Source of the DNA: JAHELQ01 sp964491915
GTDB taxonomy: Bacteria; Acidobacteriota; Aminicenantia; UBA2199
Length of the DNA: 64,000 bases
NCBI GenBank assembly: GCA_964491915.1
Contig: CAZBHS010000024.1
Coordinates: 17,612 to 81,611 of the forward strand
Reading direction: 5' to 3'
The notes beneath the pieces are model-generated. The model had not been told where the DNA came from and searched no databases. It worked only from the letters and a program-made list of their open reading frames with translations. Within the stretch, counting starts at the first letter, position 1. The number at the start of each line of letters is the position of its first letter. Below are positions 35,964-43,608 of this stretch, piece by piece. The position numbers and the translations under genes were made by a program.

Positions 35964-36120
35964 CAAATACACCTTTACCCTCTCACAGCAAAGCAAAAAC
36001 AAGTCAACGTTCCCCTCCAACCACTCGAAGATGCAGATATCCTTCAACATGAGCCCTTCCTCGACCACAGAATCGATGGCTCGCTGCGATTGTCAACTTC
36101 ATCACGAAAAAAGTTCGTTA
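35880..36120. repeat. 241-bp direct repeat, copy A
   Basis: Nearly identical to 40784-41024 (offset exactly 4904 bp). It covers the last four 21-bp units and about 157 bp of following unique sequence. On the minus strand the unique part has an open frame starting MVEEGLMLKDICIFEWLEG that I cannot assign. Confidence 0.85.
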
Positions 36121-36200
36121 CCTGTCCCCTTTGCGTGCTGTTTTTTGGAAATTTTCCTGGCTATGATAAAATAAGTCGAAAGCGCCGAGAAGGAGAATCC

Positions 36201-36419
36201 ATGGATAGTACATTTCCACAAGCTGAAGTGACCGACTTTTTGCAGAATCATCCATCGATTCAATTTGCACTCCTTTTCGGCTCCATAACCAAAGGAAAGG
36301 AAACTAAAGAACTTGACCTTATAGAACTGGGCCGCATCATCGCCGGCCTCGAGAATATCGTCGATCTCTACAAAACAGACCCCCGCCTCGCCTTCAATAT
36401 CCAGTCCCACTCCTCTTGA
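36201..36419 (+). pseudogene. Decayed mntA-type nucleotidyltransferase antitoxin gene
   Basis: This 72-codon frame with a GGAG site is homologous to the intact antitoxin at 41384-41818. The GS motif region (ALLFGSITKG) survives. An internal deletion removes the SDVDVGIFT segment with the catalytic aspartates, a second deletion removes VTRKVDCVILNV, and the C-terminal half is missing. No hepT partner follows. It is a dead copy left beside repeat copy A. Confidence 0.8.
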
Positions 36420-36485
36420 CATCCGATTGGCCACTTGCTATCATCAAAACTAACATTAAAATATAAAAAAAGGAGTTTTTTCGGA

Positions 36486-37514
36486 ATGGGACACCGAAAC
36501 CGGCAACGAGCATATTTCAAAAAGAGAATTCCATTCATGCTGATTCTTTTTCTCGCGATATGTCTTGCCTCAAAAGAGGTTGTTCTCAAGCGGTCTATAG
36601 ATTTGGCGGATTTTGAACTCTTCAAACCGGATTTGATGGTTGCCAACGGCGATTATGTTTTTATCTGGGACGATGCCAATAAACAAATTTCTAAGTTCTC
36701 TTCTAATCTTGACTATATAAAGTCCTTCGCAAAAAAAGGTGAAGGGCCGGGGGAAATCACGCGACCATTATCCATAAAGCTCTTGCACAACAAGCTCCTG
36801 GTCTTTGACTTCAAGCAACGGCTCATCGAATTCGACCTCAACGGCAATTATATTGGCGAAAGCAGGAGTCTAATCTCCAAAGGATTGCCCCGCATGATTA
36901 ACATCATCGACGGGCAACGGTTTGTGGCAACCGAACGCAAGATCGACAACCACCGCAACACGATCAAAAGCCTGTTCTTCTATTCCCCGGAGAGCAAAAT
37001 CGAACTGGCCTCGCACTACTACGACTTCAAAGACTGGTTAAATCTTGAAAAAACGACTGGTTTCAAATGGTTCGCCGGTGGCCGCTACATTTATATCGTG
37101 CCGCCTACATTCAATTATTGCATCATCTCCTTCGACATCGAGACGGAGGAGATACTCGAGGTCCTTGAAAACAAAGAATACAAACTGGAAGAATATCCTC
37201 CTCGAGAAAGAATAGAAATGCAGAAAAAATTATCCCAGGCCAAAGAATCCCCAGTGTTTTCCCAATTGATCATCAAAGCTCCCAAATACAAATCAGCCAT
37301 CAAATCGTTGGTGGCTGACGAAAACGATACCCTCTACGCCATCACCAACAAAGAGAAAAACAACCGGTTCATCACCCACATCTACGACCATCACCTCCAT
37401 TCCAAGGGCCAAATCACAATCCCCGAGCATCAACTCATCCAGATCAACAAAAACCAAATCTATTTAGTCATCGAGCAAGACACCTACTATTTAAAAAAGT
37501 ATTTAATAAAATAA
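36486..37514 (+). CDS. 6-bladed beta-propeller protein of the second RiPP operon (operon B)
   Basis: The 342-residue form starts at ATG 36486 after a GGAG site. An N-terminal membrane anchor or signal (IPFMLILFLAICLAS) leads to propeller repeats, including ISKFSSNLDYIKSFAKKGEG followed by PGEI, the signature of the 6-bladed beta-propeller proteins common in Bacteroidota and Aminicenantes. Further blades read RLIEFDLNGNYIGES and KGQITIPEHQLIQINKNQIYL. It lies 18 bp upstream of the peptide precursor and is probably part of its operon. Function unknown; a surface receptor or carrier for the modified peptide is a guess. Confidence 0.8.
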   Translation: MGHRNRQRAYFKKRIPFMLILFLAICLASKEVVLKRSIDLADFELFKPDLMVANGDYVFIWDDANKQISKFSSNLDYIKSFAKKGEGPGEITRPLSIKLLHNKLLVFDFKQRLIEFDLNGNYIGESRSLISKGLPRMINIIDGQRFVATERKIDNHRNTIKSLFFYSPESKIELASHYYDFKDWLNLEKTTGFKWFAGGRYIYIVPPTFNYCIISFDIETEEILEVLENKEYKLEEYPPRERIEMQKKLSQAKESPVFSQLIIKAPKYKSAIKSLVADENDTLYAITNKEKNNRFITHIYDHHLHSKGQITIPEHQLIQINKNQIYLVIEQDTYYLKKYLIK

Positions 37515-37532
37515 AAAAAGGAGATTTACCGA

Positions 37533-37727
37533 ATGGGGAAAAAATTAAAAGTTAGGGATCTAAAATTAACTTTCCAAAACAAAATGATGATGGAAGAGAC
37601 TGCAATGCAGGATGTCAAAGGAGCGCAGGCTCCTACGAAATCGTGTTATGCTTGTGGAATTGGAGATATCGAGAAGTTGGATTTTTTTCTCGATTATAAT
37701 GCGCAATATACCTGTATTTGGGTTTAA
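37533..37727 (+). CDS. RiPP precursor with Gly-Ala leader end (operon B)
   Basis: This 64-residue peptide has a GGAG site. The leader (1-33) is charged (MGKKLKVRDLKLTFQNK) and ends MQDVKGA, like the ...KGG ends of TIGR04149 precursors but with Ala replacing the second Gly. The core begins QAPTKSCYACGIG and ends YTCIWV. It has three cysteines and is rich in aromatic and acidic residues. It directly precedes the matching maturase and pseudo-rSAM genes. The peptide class (thioether or other crosslink) is not predictable from sequence. Confidence 0.85.
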   Translation: MGKKLKVRDLKLTFQNKMMMEETAMQDVKGAQAPTKSCYACGIGDIEKLDFFLDYNAQYTCIWV

Positions 37728-37805
37728 GCAAAGCTCTCGGTGGATAAAGAATAGTAAGTAGTTTTTTCCCCCGCGTATTGAAGTATCTTTTCTGAAAGGA
37801 TTGGT

Positions 37806-39332
37806 ATGTCTGAAATAAAATCAACTTTCTTTAAATCAAAAAGTGGGAATAATTATTTTTTTAGCCCCAAGAAGGAGCGTATTTTGTTAGCCCACCCTCT
37901 TCTGGGTTATTTGAATGATTTAAAAAATAGAGGCGTCGATTTGCATTCCTGGAGTAATACAGTAAAGGAAGAAGTGAAAGTGGAAGGTTATGGGTATTTT
38001 TCTCCACGGCAAATCGAGTATTATATTGCGAAATATGATTTTCTGAATGACAATGATTTTTTCTCTGAAGTAGATCTCGCAAGGAAAACATCGGGACGGA
38101 TTACTGAATATCAAGTTGAATCCGCTCTCTTGCATGTAGAAAATATTGCATTTGAAGCAACTGAGAAATGCAACATGAGATGCCTTTATTGTACCTATGG
38201 GGATTTATACTCTCACCACCAGGGGAGAGGTAATAAGTCCATGGAAATAAAAACTGCTAAAACGTTGCTTCAATATCTTTATGACATTTGGAGGAATAAT
38301 TCAGGGCAATCTCAAAAAAAGAGTTATCATATCGGGTTTTACGGTGGTGAACCTCTCATTAATTTCGAATTTATCAAGGAAATTGTAGAATATGCCGAGA
38401 TGCATCAAGAAAGTTCGGGTTTCCATGTGTCTTTTGGAATTACTTCTAACGGTCTTTTGCTGGAGCGTTATGCTGATTACCTGGTTCGGCACAAGTTTCA
38501 TTTGCTTGTTAGCCTCGATGGCGACGCATCTGCGAATGGTTATCGAGTGTTAATGGATGGTCATCCCTCGTATCAATTAGTGTTTAGTAACTTAAAGAAT
38601 CTATACAAGCGACATCCAAATTTTTTTGAAACAAATGTTCGCTTTAACGCTGTTTTACATCAGAAAAACTCGATTTCGGGGATACGAAGTTATTTCAAAA
38701 AACAATTTGGTAAAGTACCAAACTTCAGCGAAATTGGACCGTTTTGGATTAATAACGAGAAAAAAGATTTGTTTGTCGAAATTTATAAAAATGCGATTCA
38801 AGAGCTAAAAGAAGCAAAAGATTATGAGGTTATAGTGGCGGAGATGGCATCCAAATTGCCGAATATACGAGAGATGACTCGATTCACTCATCATTACAAT
38901 CCTTTCCATTTTAAGAGGTACAGCGATTTATTCTTTGAGGAAGGGAATGCCAAAGTCTGCCCTACCGGCACCTGTATTCCATTAAGCAAAAAGATTTATG
39001 TTACGGTGGATGGAATGATTCTTCCGTGTGAACAGGTAGGGTATCATGTAGCACTTGGAAAAGTCGACGTGAATGGTGTACATTTGGATTGCGAGGATGT
39101 AGCAAATCTGATCAATGGATTTTATGACAAAATGTCTCAGTGTCATAATTGCTATTTGACTGGTAAATGCAGTCAATGCATATTTTATCTAATTCAGGAC
39201 AGTGGTGTGGGGGATTGCCCTTTTTTTGTAAATAAGGAATCATTTGAGAGCTTTTTATCGGATCGGATGTCTTTGATGGAAGAAAAACCTGAGTTTTACC
39301 TAAATTCTTTAAAAGAGGGTATTGATGAGTGA
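37806..39332 (+). CDS. Radical-SAM/SPASM peptide maturase, GG-Bacteroidales type (operon B)
   Basis: This is a 508-residue protein. After an N-terminal region of ~115 residues (possible leader-binding domain) comes the SAM-cluster motif CNMRCLYC, then IGFYGGEPLINFEF, FGITSNGLLL and LLVSLDGDASANGY. The SPASM region has CPTGTC, GMILPCEQVGYHVALGKVD and CHNCYLTGKCSQC. The whole layout agrees with the TIGR04148 maturase family found beside TIGR04149 precursors. It should modify the 37533 precursor. Its 3' end overlaps the next gene by eight bases, so the two proteins are made together. Confidence 0.9.
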   Translation: MSEIKSTFFKSKSGNNYFFSPKKERILLAHPLLGYLNDLKNRGVDLHSWSNTVKEEVKVEGYGYFSPRQIEYYIAKYDFLNDNDFFSEVDLARKTSGRITEYQVESALLHVENIAFEATEKCNMRCLYCTYGDLYSHHQGRGNKSMEIKTAKTLLQYLYDIWRNNSGQSQKKSYHIGFYGGEPLINFEFIKEIVEYAEMHQESSGFHVSFGITSNGLLLERYADYLVRHKFHLLVSLDGDASANGYRVLMDGHPSYQLVFSNLKNLYKRHPNFFETNVRFNAVLHQKNSISGIRSYFKKQFGKVPNFSEIGPFWINNEKKDLFVEIYKNAIQELKEAKDYEVIVAEMASKLPNIREMTRFTHHYNPFHFKRYSDLFFEEGNAKVCPTGTCIPLSKKIYVTVDGMILPCEQVGYHVALGKVDVNGVHLDCEDVANLINGFYDKMSQCHNCYLTGKCSQCIFYLIQDSGVGDCPFFVNKESFESFLSDRMSLMEEKPEFYLNSLKEGIDE

Positions 39333-40584
39333 AAAACGTTATTGGTTCTATTTGGAGCCTTACGTTCATATATCAGTTAAAGCAAATATGTGTCTCTTGT
39401 ATAATCCATTGAATGGTGAGGTCATCGAGCTCAAAGATAAACCGGATACATTGGAAATTGCCAGAGCTTTTCTAAAAAAGGATGAGTTTAGAATCGTGGA
39501 ATTAACTGAGGAACAGGTAAGTATTCCAGAGGTTTCAAGGTTTATCAAGATGGTAAGAGTGCACTTTATGGGAGATATTTTTGAAAAAGAACTCTCAATG
39601 CAGAAACCGTTCCAGTTTCCCCCGATTTATCATATTCAAAATGATGTCGAGCTTTTAAAAAAAAAGGATTTATCCCTGTTGATCCCTGAATTAAAAACGT
39701 TTCTGCATGAGATTTTCCTCTACGTAAATAATAATTGTACCAAGAATTGCACTATTTGCGATTCCGCTTATAAACAATACACTTTTTGCACAAAAACTTC
39801 CATAGGGCAACAAGAGCTTGACGTCGGCAGTATTAAAAGATTATTTGAGAGTGTCAGAAAAAGTAGCATGAAGCGTTGCACTATTTTGGGTGGAAATGTT
39901 TTTGAATATTCATCTTACAATTTATTGATGGAGTTATTGAAACATTACAGTTTTAAAAAGGAGCTTTTTGTCCACTATTCTAATCTCATACCTCCATACG
40001 AATCCAGGATTGATGGCCTAAAACATAATAAGATTACCTTGAATGTTGGAGTACACTTTCCTCTTGATAGGGCCTCATTTTCTCAAGCAATGGGCATTCT
40101 CAATAAATGCGGCATTGATGCAAATCTCGTCGTACTAATTGGCGATGAAAACGATTTAGCCGCACTTGAAGAATTGATAAACGAATTCGCCCTTGAAAAC
40201 TATACTTTTCACCCTTACTTCAGCAATAATAACCTGACTTTTTTTAAAAAATATGTTTTTCCCTCACGGGAAGATATAGTGAATTCCCGTCCTACCCAGA
40301 AAGAAATTATTAGACGGAATGCTATAAATCCTTCCTTTTTTGGGAAACTCACTATTATGTATGATGGATGTGTATACGGAAATATCAATGAAAGTCCGAT
40401 TGGAAATATCCATCAACATAAAATATTTGATCTCGTATTAAAAGAACTCGTTTCCCGAAAAAGCTGGAGGTTAACTCGCGGTAATTTGCTTCCCTGCAAA
40501 TCTTGCATTTATGAATTACTTTGCCCACCTGTATCTAATGTGGAATTAGTATCGGGGCGAACGAATTTGTGTAATATGATTTAA
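39325..40584 (+). CDS. Pseudo-radical-SAM protein of the GG system (operon B)
   Basis: This 419-residue protein begins at an ATG inside the end of the maturase gene. The N-terminus (KRYWFYLEPYVHISVKAN then LLYNPLNGEVIE) is the hallmark of the TIGR04150 pseudo-rSAM family. The middle has NNNCTKNCTICDSAY, a fold-equivalent of the SAM-cluster loop with irregular spacing (Cys-x3-Cys-x2-Cys is present as CTKNCTIC). The C-terminus has a short Cys set (PCKSCIYELLCPP). Family members are thought to assist the true maturase. The surviving cysteines leave open that it still binds a cluster. Confidence 0.87.
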   Translation: MSEKRYWFYLEPYVHISVKANMCLLYNPLNGEVIELKDKPDTLEIARAFLKKDEFRIVELTEEQVSIPEVSRFIKMVRVHFMGDIFEKELSMQKPFQFPPIYHIQNDVELLKKKDLSLLIPELKTFLHEIFLYVNNNCTKNCTICDSAYKQYTFCTKTSIGQQELDVGSIKRLFESVRKSSMKRCTILGGNVFEYSSYNLLMELLKHYSFKKELFVHYSNLIPPYESRIDGLKHNKITLNVGVHFPLDRASFSQAMGILNKCGIDANLVVLIGDENDLAALEELINEFALENYTFHPYFSNNNLTFFKKYVFPSREDIVNSRPTQKEIIRRNAINPSFFGKLTIMYDGCVYGNINESPIGNIHQHKIFDLVLKELVSRKSWRLTRGNLLPCKSCIYELLCPPVSNVELVSGRTNLCNMI

Positions 40585-40628
40585 ATCTTTCAATGTTGAA
40601 TGTAGGGGGAATTAGCTTATGTGGAGAG

Positions 40629-40652
40629 AAGTTCGGAGCCGACTACCCCAAA
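40629..40652 (+). repeat. Right copy of the 24-bp acr3 repeat
   Basis: Identical to acr3 bases 31230-31253. It is directly followed by a GGCGGAT/ATCCGCC hairpin (40656-40675) that resembles the post-acr3 hairpin at 31484. The copy therefore looks like the acr3 tail plus its downstream hairpin with the ~230 bp between them deleted at a shared CCCCAA microhomology. Confidence 0.75.
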
Positions 40653-40783
40653 AAGGGCGGATCCACCCATCCGCCACTTCTCTTCATCAATTCTACCTCC
40701 AAATTCACGCCGACCACCTATTCCCTCTCCTAAAACACCTCAATCAGCGGCACATCCTTCATTTTTCAACGCCAGACATAACG

Positions 40784-41024
40784 GATTTGGATCGCGATAT
40801 AACGGATTTGAATCCCTACCATCACGATTTGAATCATTCCCTCCCTAAATTGAATCCCCACCTCCTCCAAATACACCTTTACCCTCTCACAGCAAAGCAA
40901 AAACAAGTCAACGTTCCCCTCCAACCACTCGAAGATGCAGATATCCTTCAACATGAGCCCTTCCTCGACCACAGAATCGATGGCTCGCTGCGATTGTCAA
41001 CTTCATCACGAAAAAAGTTCGTTA
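40784..41024. repeat. 241-bp direct repeat, copy B, with 4 array units
   Basis: The first 84 bp are four 21-bp units (40784, 40805, 40826, 40847) matching units 11-14 of copy A; the rest matches to 41024. Only four clear units remain here versus fourteen in copy A. Confidence 0.85.
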
Positions 41025-41048
41025 TCTATCCCCCTTGGTTCCCACCCG

Positions 41049-41132
41049 TATTTGGATCGTGACCGTCACCATATGGATCGCGGTGTACTGGATTTGTAGC
41101 ATCGCCATCACTATTTAGATCATCTCCCAAAC
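41049..41132. repeat. Four degenerate 21-bp units
   Basis: Units at 41049, 41070, 41091 and 41112 follow the pattern xATxTGGATCxxGxxxxTCAC in the same direction as copy B. They are more diverged than the main array. Confidence 0.6.
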
Positions 41133-41383
41133 CGGAACTCCCCAATCCCAATAAAGCAGAACTCTCTCCTGAAGGCCTCGATGAAGCCTCTAGTACAGAA
41201 ATGAAATATATCGATCTACTCAGACGAGATTCCCATCATCGTTATCCATTTTGTAAACGGATTTTGAATATTTGCAGGGCTATGATAAAATAGAAGAGGA
41301 GTATTGGATGAAACAATTTTTTTTCATTTGTTTTTATGAAAAAGAGTCGGATGTAAATCCGGGATTGCCAGGGAGAAGAATCA

Positions 41384-41818
41384 ATGGATAGTGTTTTTAT
41401 GCAGGCTGAATTATCAAGCTTTCTTGAGAATTATCCATCGATTCGTTTTGCTCTCTTATTCGGCTCGATGACCAAAGGCAAGACGACTCCGATGAGTGAT
41501 GTGGATGTTGGTATTTTTACCGACAAAGAGCTTGATCTTCTAGAATTAGGCCGTATCATCGCCGGGCTCGAGAATATCGTCACCCGCAAGGTCGATTGCG
41601 TCATTCTCAACGTTCTCTATAAAACAAATCCTCGCTTCGCCTTCGAAATCCAAGCTCACGCCATCCCCCTCTTCATAAAAGACAACGACGCTTACATCGA
41701 TTACAAGCGAAAAGTCCTTCTCTACTATCTCGACATCAAACCAATGCTCGACCGCATGGACGCCGCCCTGAAAAGACGCATCCAACAAGGGAAATTCGGA
41801 GAACGCAACTATGCTTGA
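41384..41818 (+). CDS. mntA: MntA-type nucleotidyltransferase antitoxin
   Basis: This 144-residue minimal nucleotidyltransferase has the motif GSMTKGKTTPMSDVDVGI (GSx10DxD), with a third acidic residue in VDCVIL. In characterised HEPN/MNT pairs this enzyme transfers AMP to a tyrosine of the HEPN toxin and so silences it. The downstream hepT gene overlaps it by eight bases and carries the matching target motif. A decayed copy sits at 36201. Confidence 0.88.
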   Translation: MDSVFMQAELSSFLENYPSIRFALLFGSMTKGKTTPMSDVDVGIFTDKELDLLELGRIIAGLENIVTRKVDCVILNVLYKTNPRFAFEIQAHAIPLFIKDNDAYIDYKRKVLLYYLDIKPMLDRMDAALKRRIQQGKFGERNYA

Positions 41819-42206
41819 ACGGTTGAATATGCTGGAAGGCAACATCGAAGAACTTAATGAGTTTAAGAGCAACTATTCTATCGACCAAATCAAGGATAGC
41901 AAACCTCTGGAATGGGCTTTGAGATATGGTTACTTGGAATCGATCCAAATTATCATAGATATCTCCTGTCACCTGGTCGGAAAGTACAACCTTGGAAATC
42001 CAACTACTTATAACCAGTGTATAGAGCTATTAAAGAAATTTAACTACATTGACAGCCAATTAGAAGAGAATCTAGTCGGGATGGTGGGATTGAGAAACCT
42101 CCTTGCCCACGAATACACGTCCATCAAAATCGAAAAATTGTATGCTTTACTCGACAGACTGAGTGACATGATCAAATATGTCGAGAGTGTCAAAAGTTTT
42201 TTATAA
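41811..42206 (+). CDS. hepT: HEPN (DUF86) ribonuclease toxin
   Basis: This is a 131-residue all-alpha protein of the DUF86/HepT family. The active-site motif RNLLAHEY fits Rx4HxY: Arg and His are the ribonuclease residues and the Tyr is the usual AMPylation target. It overlaps mntA and forms a standard toxin-antitoxin operon. The pair sits at the right border of the RiPP island, where it would help to keep the region or act against phage. Confidence 0.9.
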   Translation: MLERLNMLEGNIEELNEFKSNYSIDQIKDSKPLEWALRYGYLESIQIIIDISCHLVGKYNLGNPTTYNQCIELLKKFNYIDSQLEENLVGMVGLRNLLAHEYTSIKIEKLYALLDRLSDMIKYVESVKSFL

Positions 42207-42220
42207 TAATAAAAAATCCA

Positions 42221-42445
42221 TTGAAAATTGTTTTAGAAATAAAGGATAATGAAAAGGGCGAAGCGCTGCTGAATTTCTTACAACATCTGGATTTTATCGC
42301 TATCAAAAGTGTTAGCAAAGAACAGGAAGGAAAAAAGAATAATAAGATCAGCAGTGCTAAACTACAACAAAGCCTCTTGGATGCCCCCTCCCTTACAGAA
42401 GAGGAACTCCAGAGCATCGAAAACGTCTTCCGCACCATGCGGTGA
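42221..42445 (+). CDS. Small antitoxin-like protein
   Basis: This 74-residue frame begins at TTG 42221 with no clear ribosome-binding site. The sequence (KIVLEIKDNEKGEALLNFLQHL ... SLTEEELQSIENVFRTM) resembles small orphan antitoxin-type proteins that precede PIN or RelE toxins. No toxin gene follows intact; the next ~90 bp may be its remnant. It may be expressed from the hepT transcript. Confidence 0.5.
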   Translation: MKIVLEIKDNEKGEALLNFLQHLDFIAIKSVSKEQEGKKNNKISSAKLQQSLLDAPSLTEEELQSIENVFRTMR

Positions 42446-42769
42446 TTCCTAACCGCCGCTTTTATATCCTGGATATTCCAATAAGCAACCGCTAATAAGT
42501 TTGTAGCGAAGACTAGCTTTGATTTTACTCCCATATCTAAATATTCCGATTATAAAGATTTATAAATCTTTAATGCCAACATTTATAAATATTAACGTTT
42601 CGTGAGAATCCTTCGACTACAATATTTGTGATAGGAAAAGCGGCAATGCATATTTTGGAAAGGACATCAAAATATGGGAGGTAGAAAGCAATGATGAAAA
42701 CACTCTTTGTCTTGGAGATATGCACTTGAGTTTTTCTTATAAAAACAAATATTTTTCAGGAGGCTGTAA
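42446..42769. other. Intergenic region with a mini-ORF
   Basis: It holds a TATAAAGATTTATAA motif (42551-42565), a TACAAT box (42618-42623) and a GGGAGG site followed by a 12-codon frame (42691-42729, MMKTLFVLEICT). The mini-ORF ends 40 bp before the next gene. It could be a leader peptide or a gene remnant. Confidence 0.4.
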
Positions 42770-43594
42770 ATGAATCTTGGCAAGACACAACTATATGTTT
42801 TTGACGTGGAGCATGGTGCATGCAATGCAATCATTACTCCAAACAATCAGTTAATAATGATAGATTGCGGACATAATGCATCTACTGGATGGCGCCCTTC
42901 TGATTGGGTTGTTCAGAATCGCTTTAATATTAAAAAGCTAGTAGTCTCGAACGTTGATGAGGATCATGTTTCGGACTTATGTGGGATAGATGAAAGACGT
43001 CCGCCTGAGATAATATCTATTAATTCTAAGCTTAGTGCAAATCGGATTAAAATGGAAAAAAGAGAAAATGGAATAGGGCCTGGAGTTAAGAAGTATCTTG
43101 AATATAAAGAGCGTTATAAGCAACCGGCGATCAAAAGGGGTAATGGTTTGGATGTTTCCCCTTTTTTTCATTGTCCAGAAGATTTTTCTGGATTAAACAA
43201 CCTGAGCGTTGTTACGTTTATTGAATTTGGAGATGCTGGAATAATCTTTCCTGGGGATCTAGAAAAAGATGGTTGGGAAAAATTTTTAGAAAGAGACGAC
43301 TTCTGTCAGCATCTTGAGAATGTGAATATTTTCATCGCGTCCCACCACGGCCGAGAAAATGGATTTTGTAGAGAGGTCTTCGACTATTGTAATCCAGATT
43401 TGATTGTAATATCGGACAAAGAGATTATGTATGGCACACAGGAGCACAGTTTGTATTCTAATTTTTCAAACGGTATTTTACACGATGGGCGGAATAGAAA
43501 AGTTTTAACCACAAGAAATGACCATACTGTTAAGTTCGATATTTATCAAGATGGTAGCTTTAGAACAGAATCTCTTGAACACAAGGATTTATAG
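42770..43594 (+). CDS. Metallo-beta-lactamase-fold hydrolase (ComEC-like)
   Basis: This is a 274-residue cytoplasmic protein with a GGAGG site. Strand-loop motifs fit the MBL fold: LYVFDVEHGACNAI, LIMIDCGHN, SNVDEDHVSDL (in place of HxHxDH), IIFPGDLEKDGW and FIASHHGRENG. The overall pattern is closest to the ComEC/Rec2-type hydrolase domain found as free-standing proteins in many accessory and defence loci. The first metal motif is degenerate (Asn and Asp for His). It probably acts with the membrane protein encoded 14 bp downstream. Confidence 0.82.
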   Translation: MNLGKTQLYVFDVEHGACNAIITPNNQLIMIDCGHNASTGWRPSDWVVQNRFNIKKLVVSNVDEDHVSDLCGIDERRPPEIISINSKLSANRIKMEKRENGIGPGVKKYLEYKERYKQPAIKRGNGLDVSPFFHCPEDFSGLNNLSVVTFIEFGDAGIIFPGDLEKDGWEKFLERDDFCQHLENVNIFIASHHGRENGFCREVFDYCNPDLIVISDKEIMYGTQEHSLYSNFSNGILHDGRNRKVLTTRNDHTVKFDIYQDGSFRTESLEHKDL

Positions 43595-43608
43595 TAGCGA
43601 ACTTGAGA

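Larger units (their letters stand above)
35297..36200. other. Repeat-rich non-coding region between the two RiPP operons
   Basis: From 35297 to about 35660 there is no convincing gene. A 61-codon frame at 35486-35671 has one hydrophobic helix but a low-complexity tail that runs into the repeat array. The 21-bp array follows (35670-35963), then a unique segment to 36120 that is repeated almost exactly at 41024, then the decayed mntA copy. All long frames across the array are products of the 21-bp period. Confidence 0.55.
40585..41383. other. Repeat-rich non-coding region after the second RiPP operon
   Basis: It contains, in order: the shrunken acr3-tail copy with hairpin (40629-40675), 21-bp array copy B and the 241-bp direct repeat (40784-41024), and four further degenerate 21-bp units (41049-41132). 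The rest to 41383, including a short AT-rich stretch likely to hold the promoter of the toxin-antitoxin pair, has no recognisable gene. Confidence 0.6.

Noticed and set aside
35556..36068. Minus-strand frame of 170 codons with hydrophobic VIQIVIV repeats
   Set aside because: Most of it is a translation of the 21-bp array, which is open in several frames. The matching frame in copy B is interrupted by stops. Only the N-terminal ~45 residues could be real, and they match no family I know.
35664..36419. Plus-strand frame of 251 codons joining the repeat array to the mntA remnant
   Set aside because: The join is accidental; the mntA part has its own ATG and ribosome-binding site, and the array part has low complexity.
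31230..40652. Attachment sites of an integrative element
   Set aside because: The 24-bp repeat is in acr3, not a tRNA, and no integrase or excisionase is present; a duplication scar explains it better.
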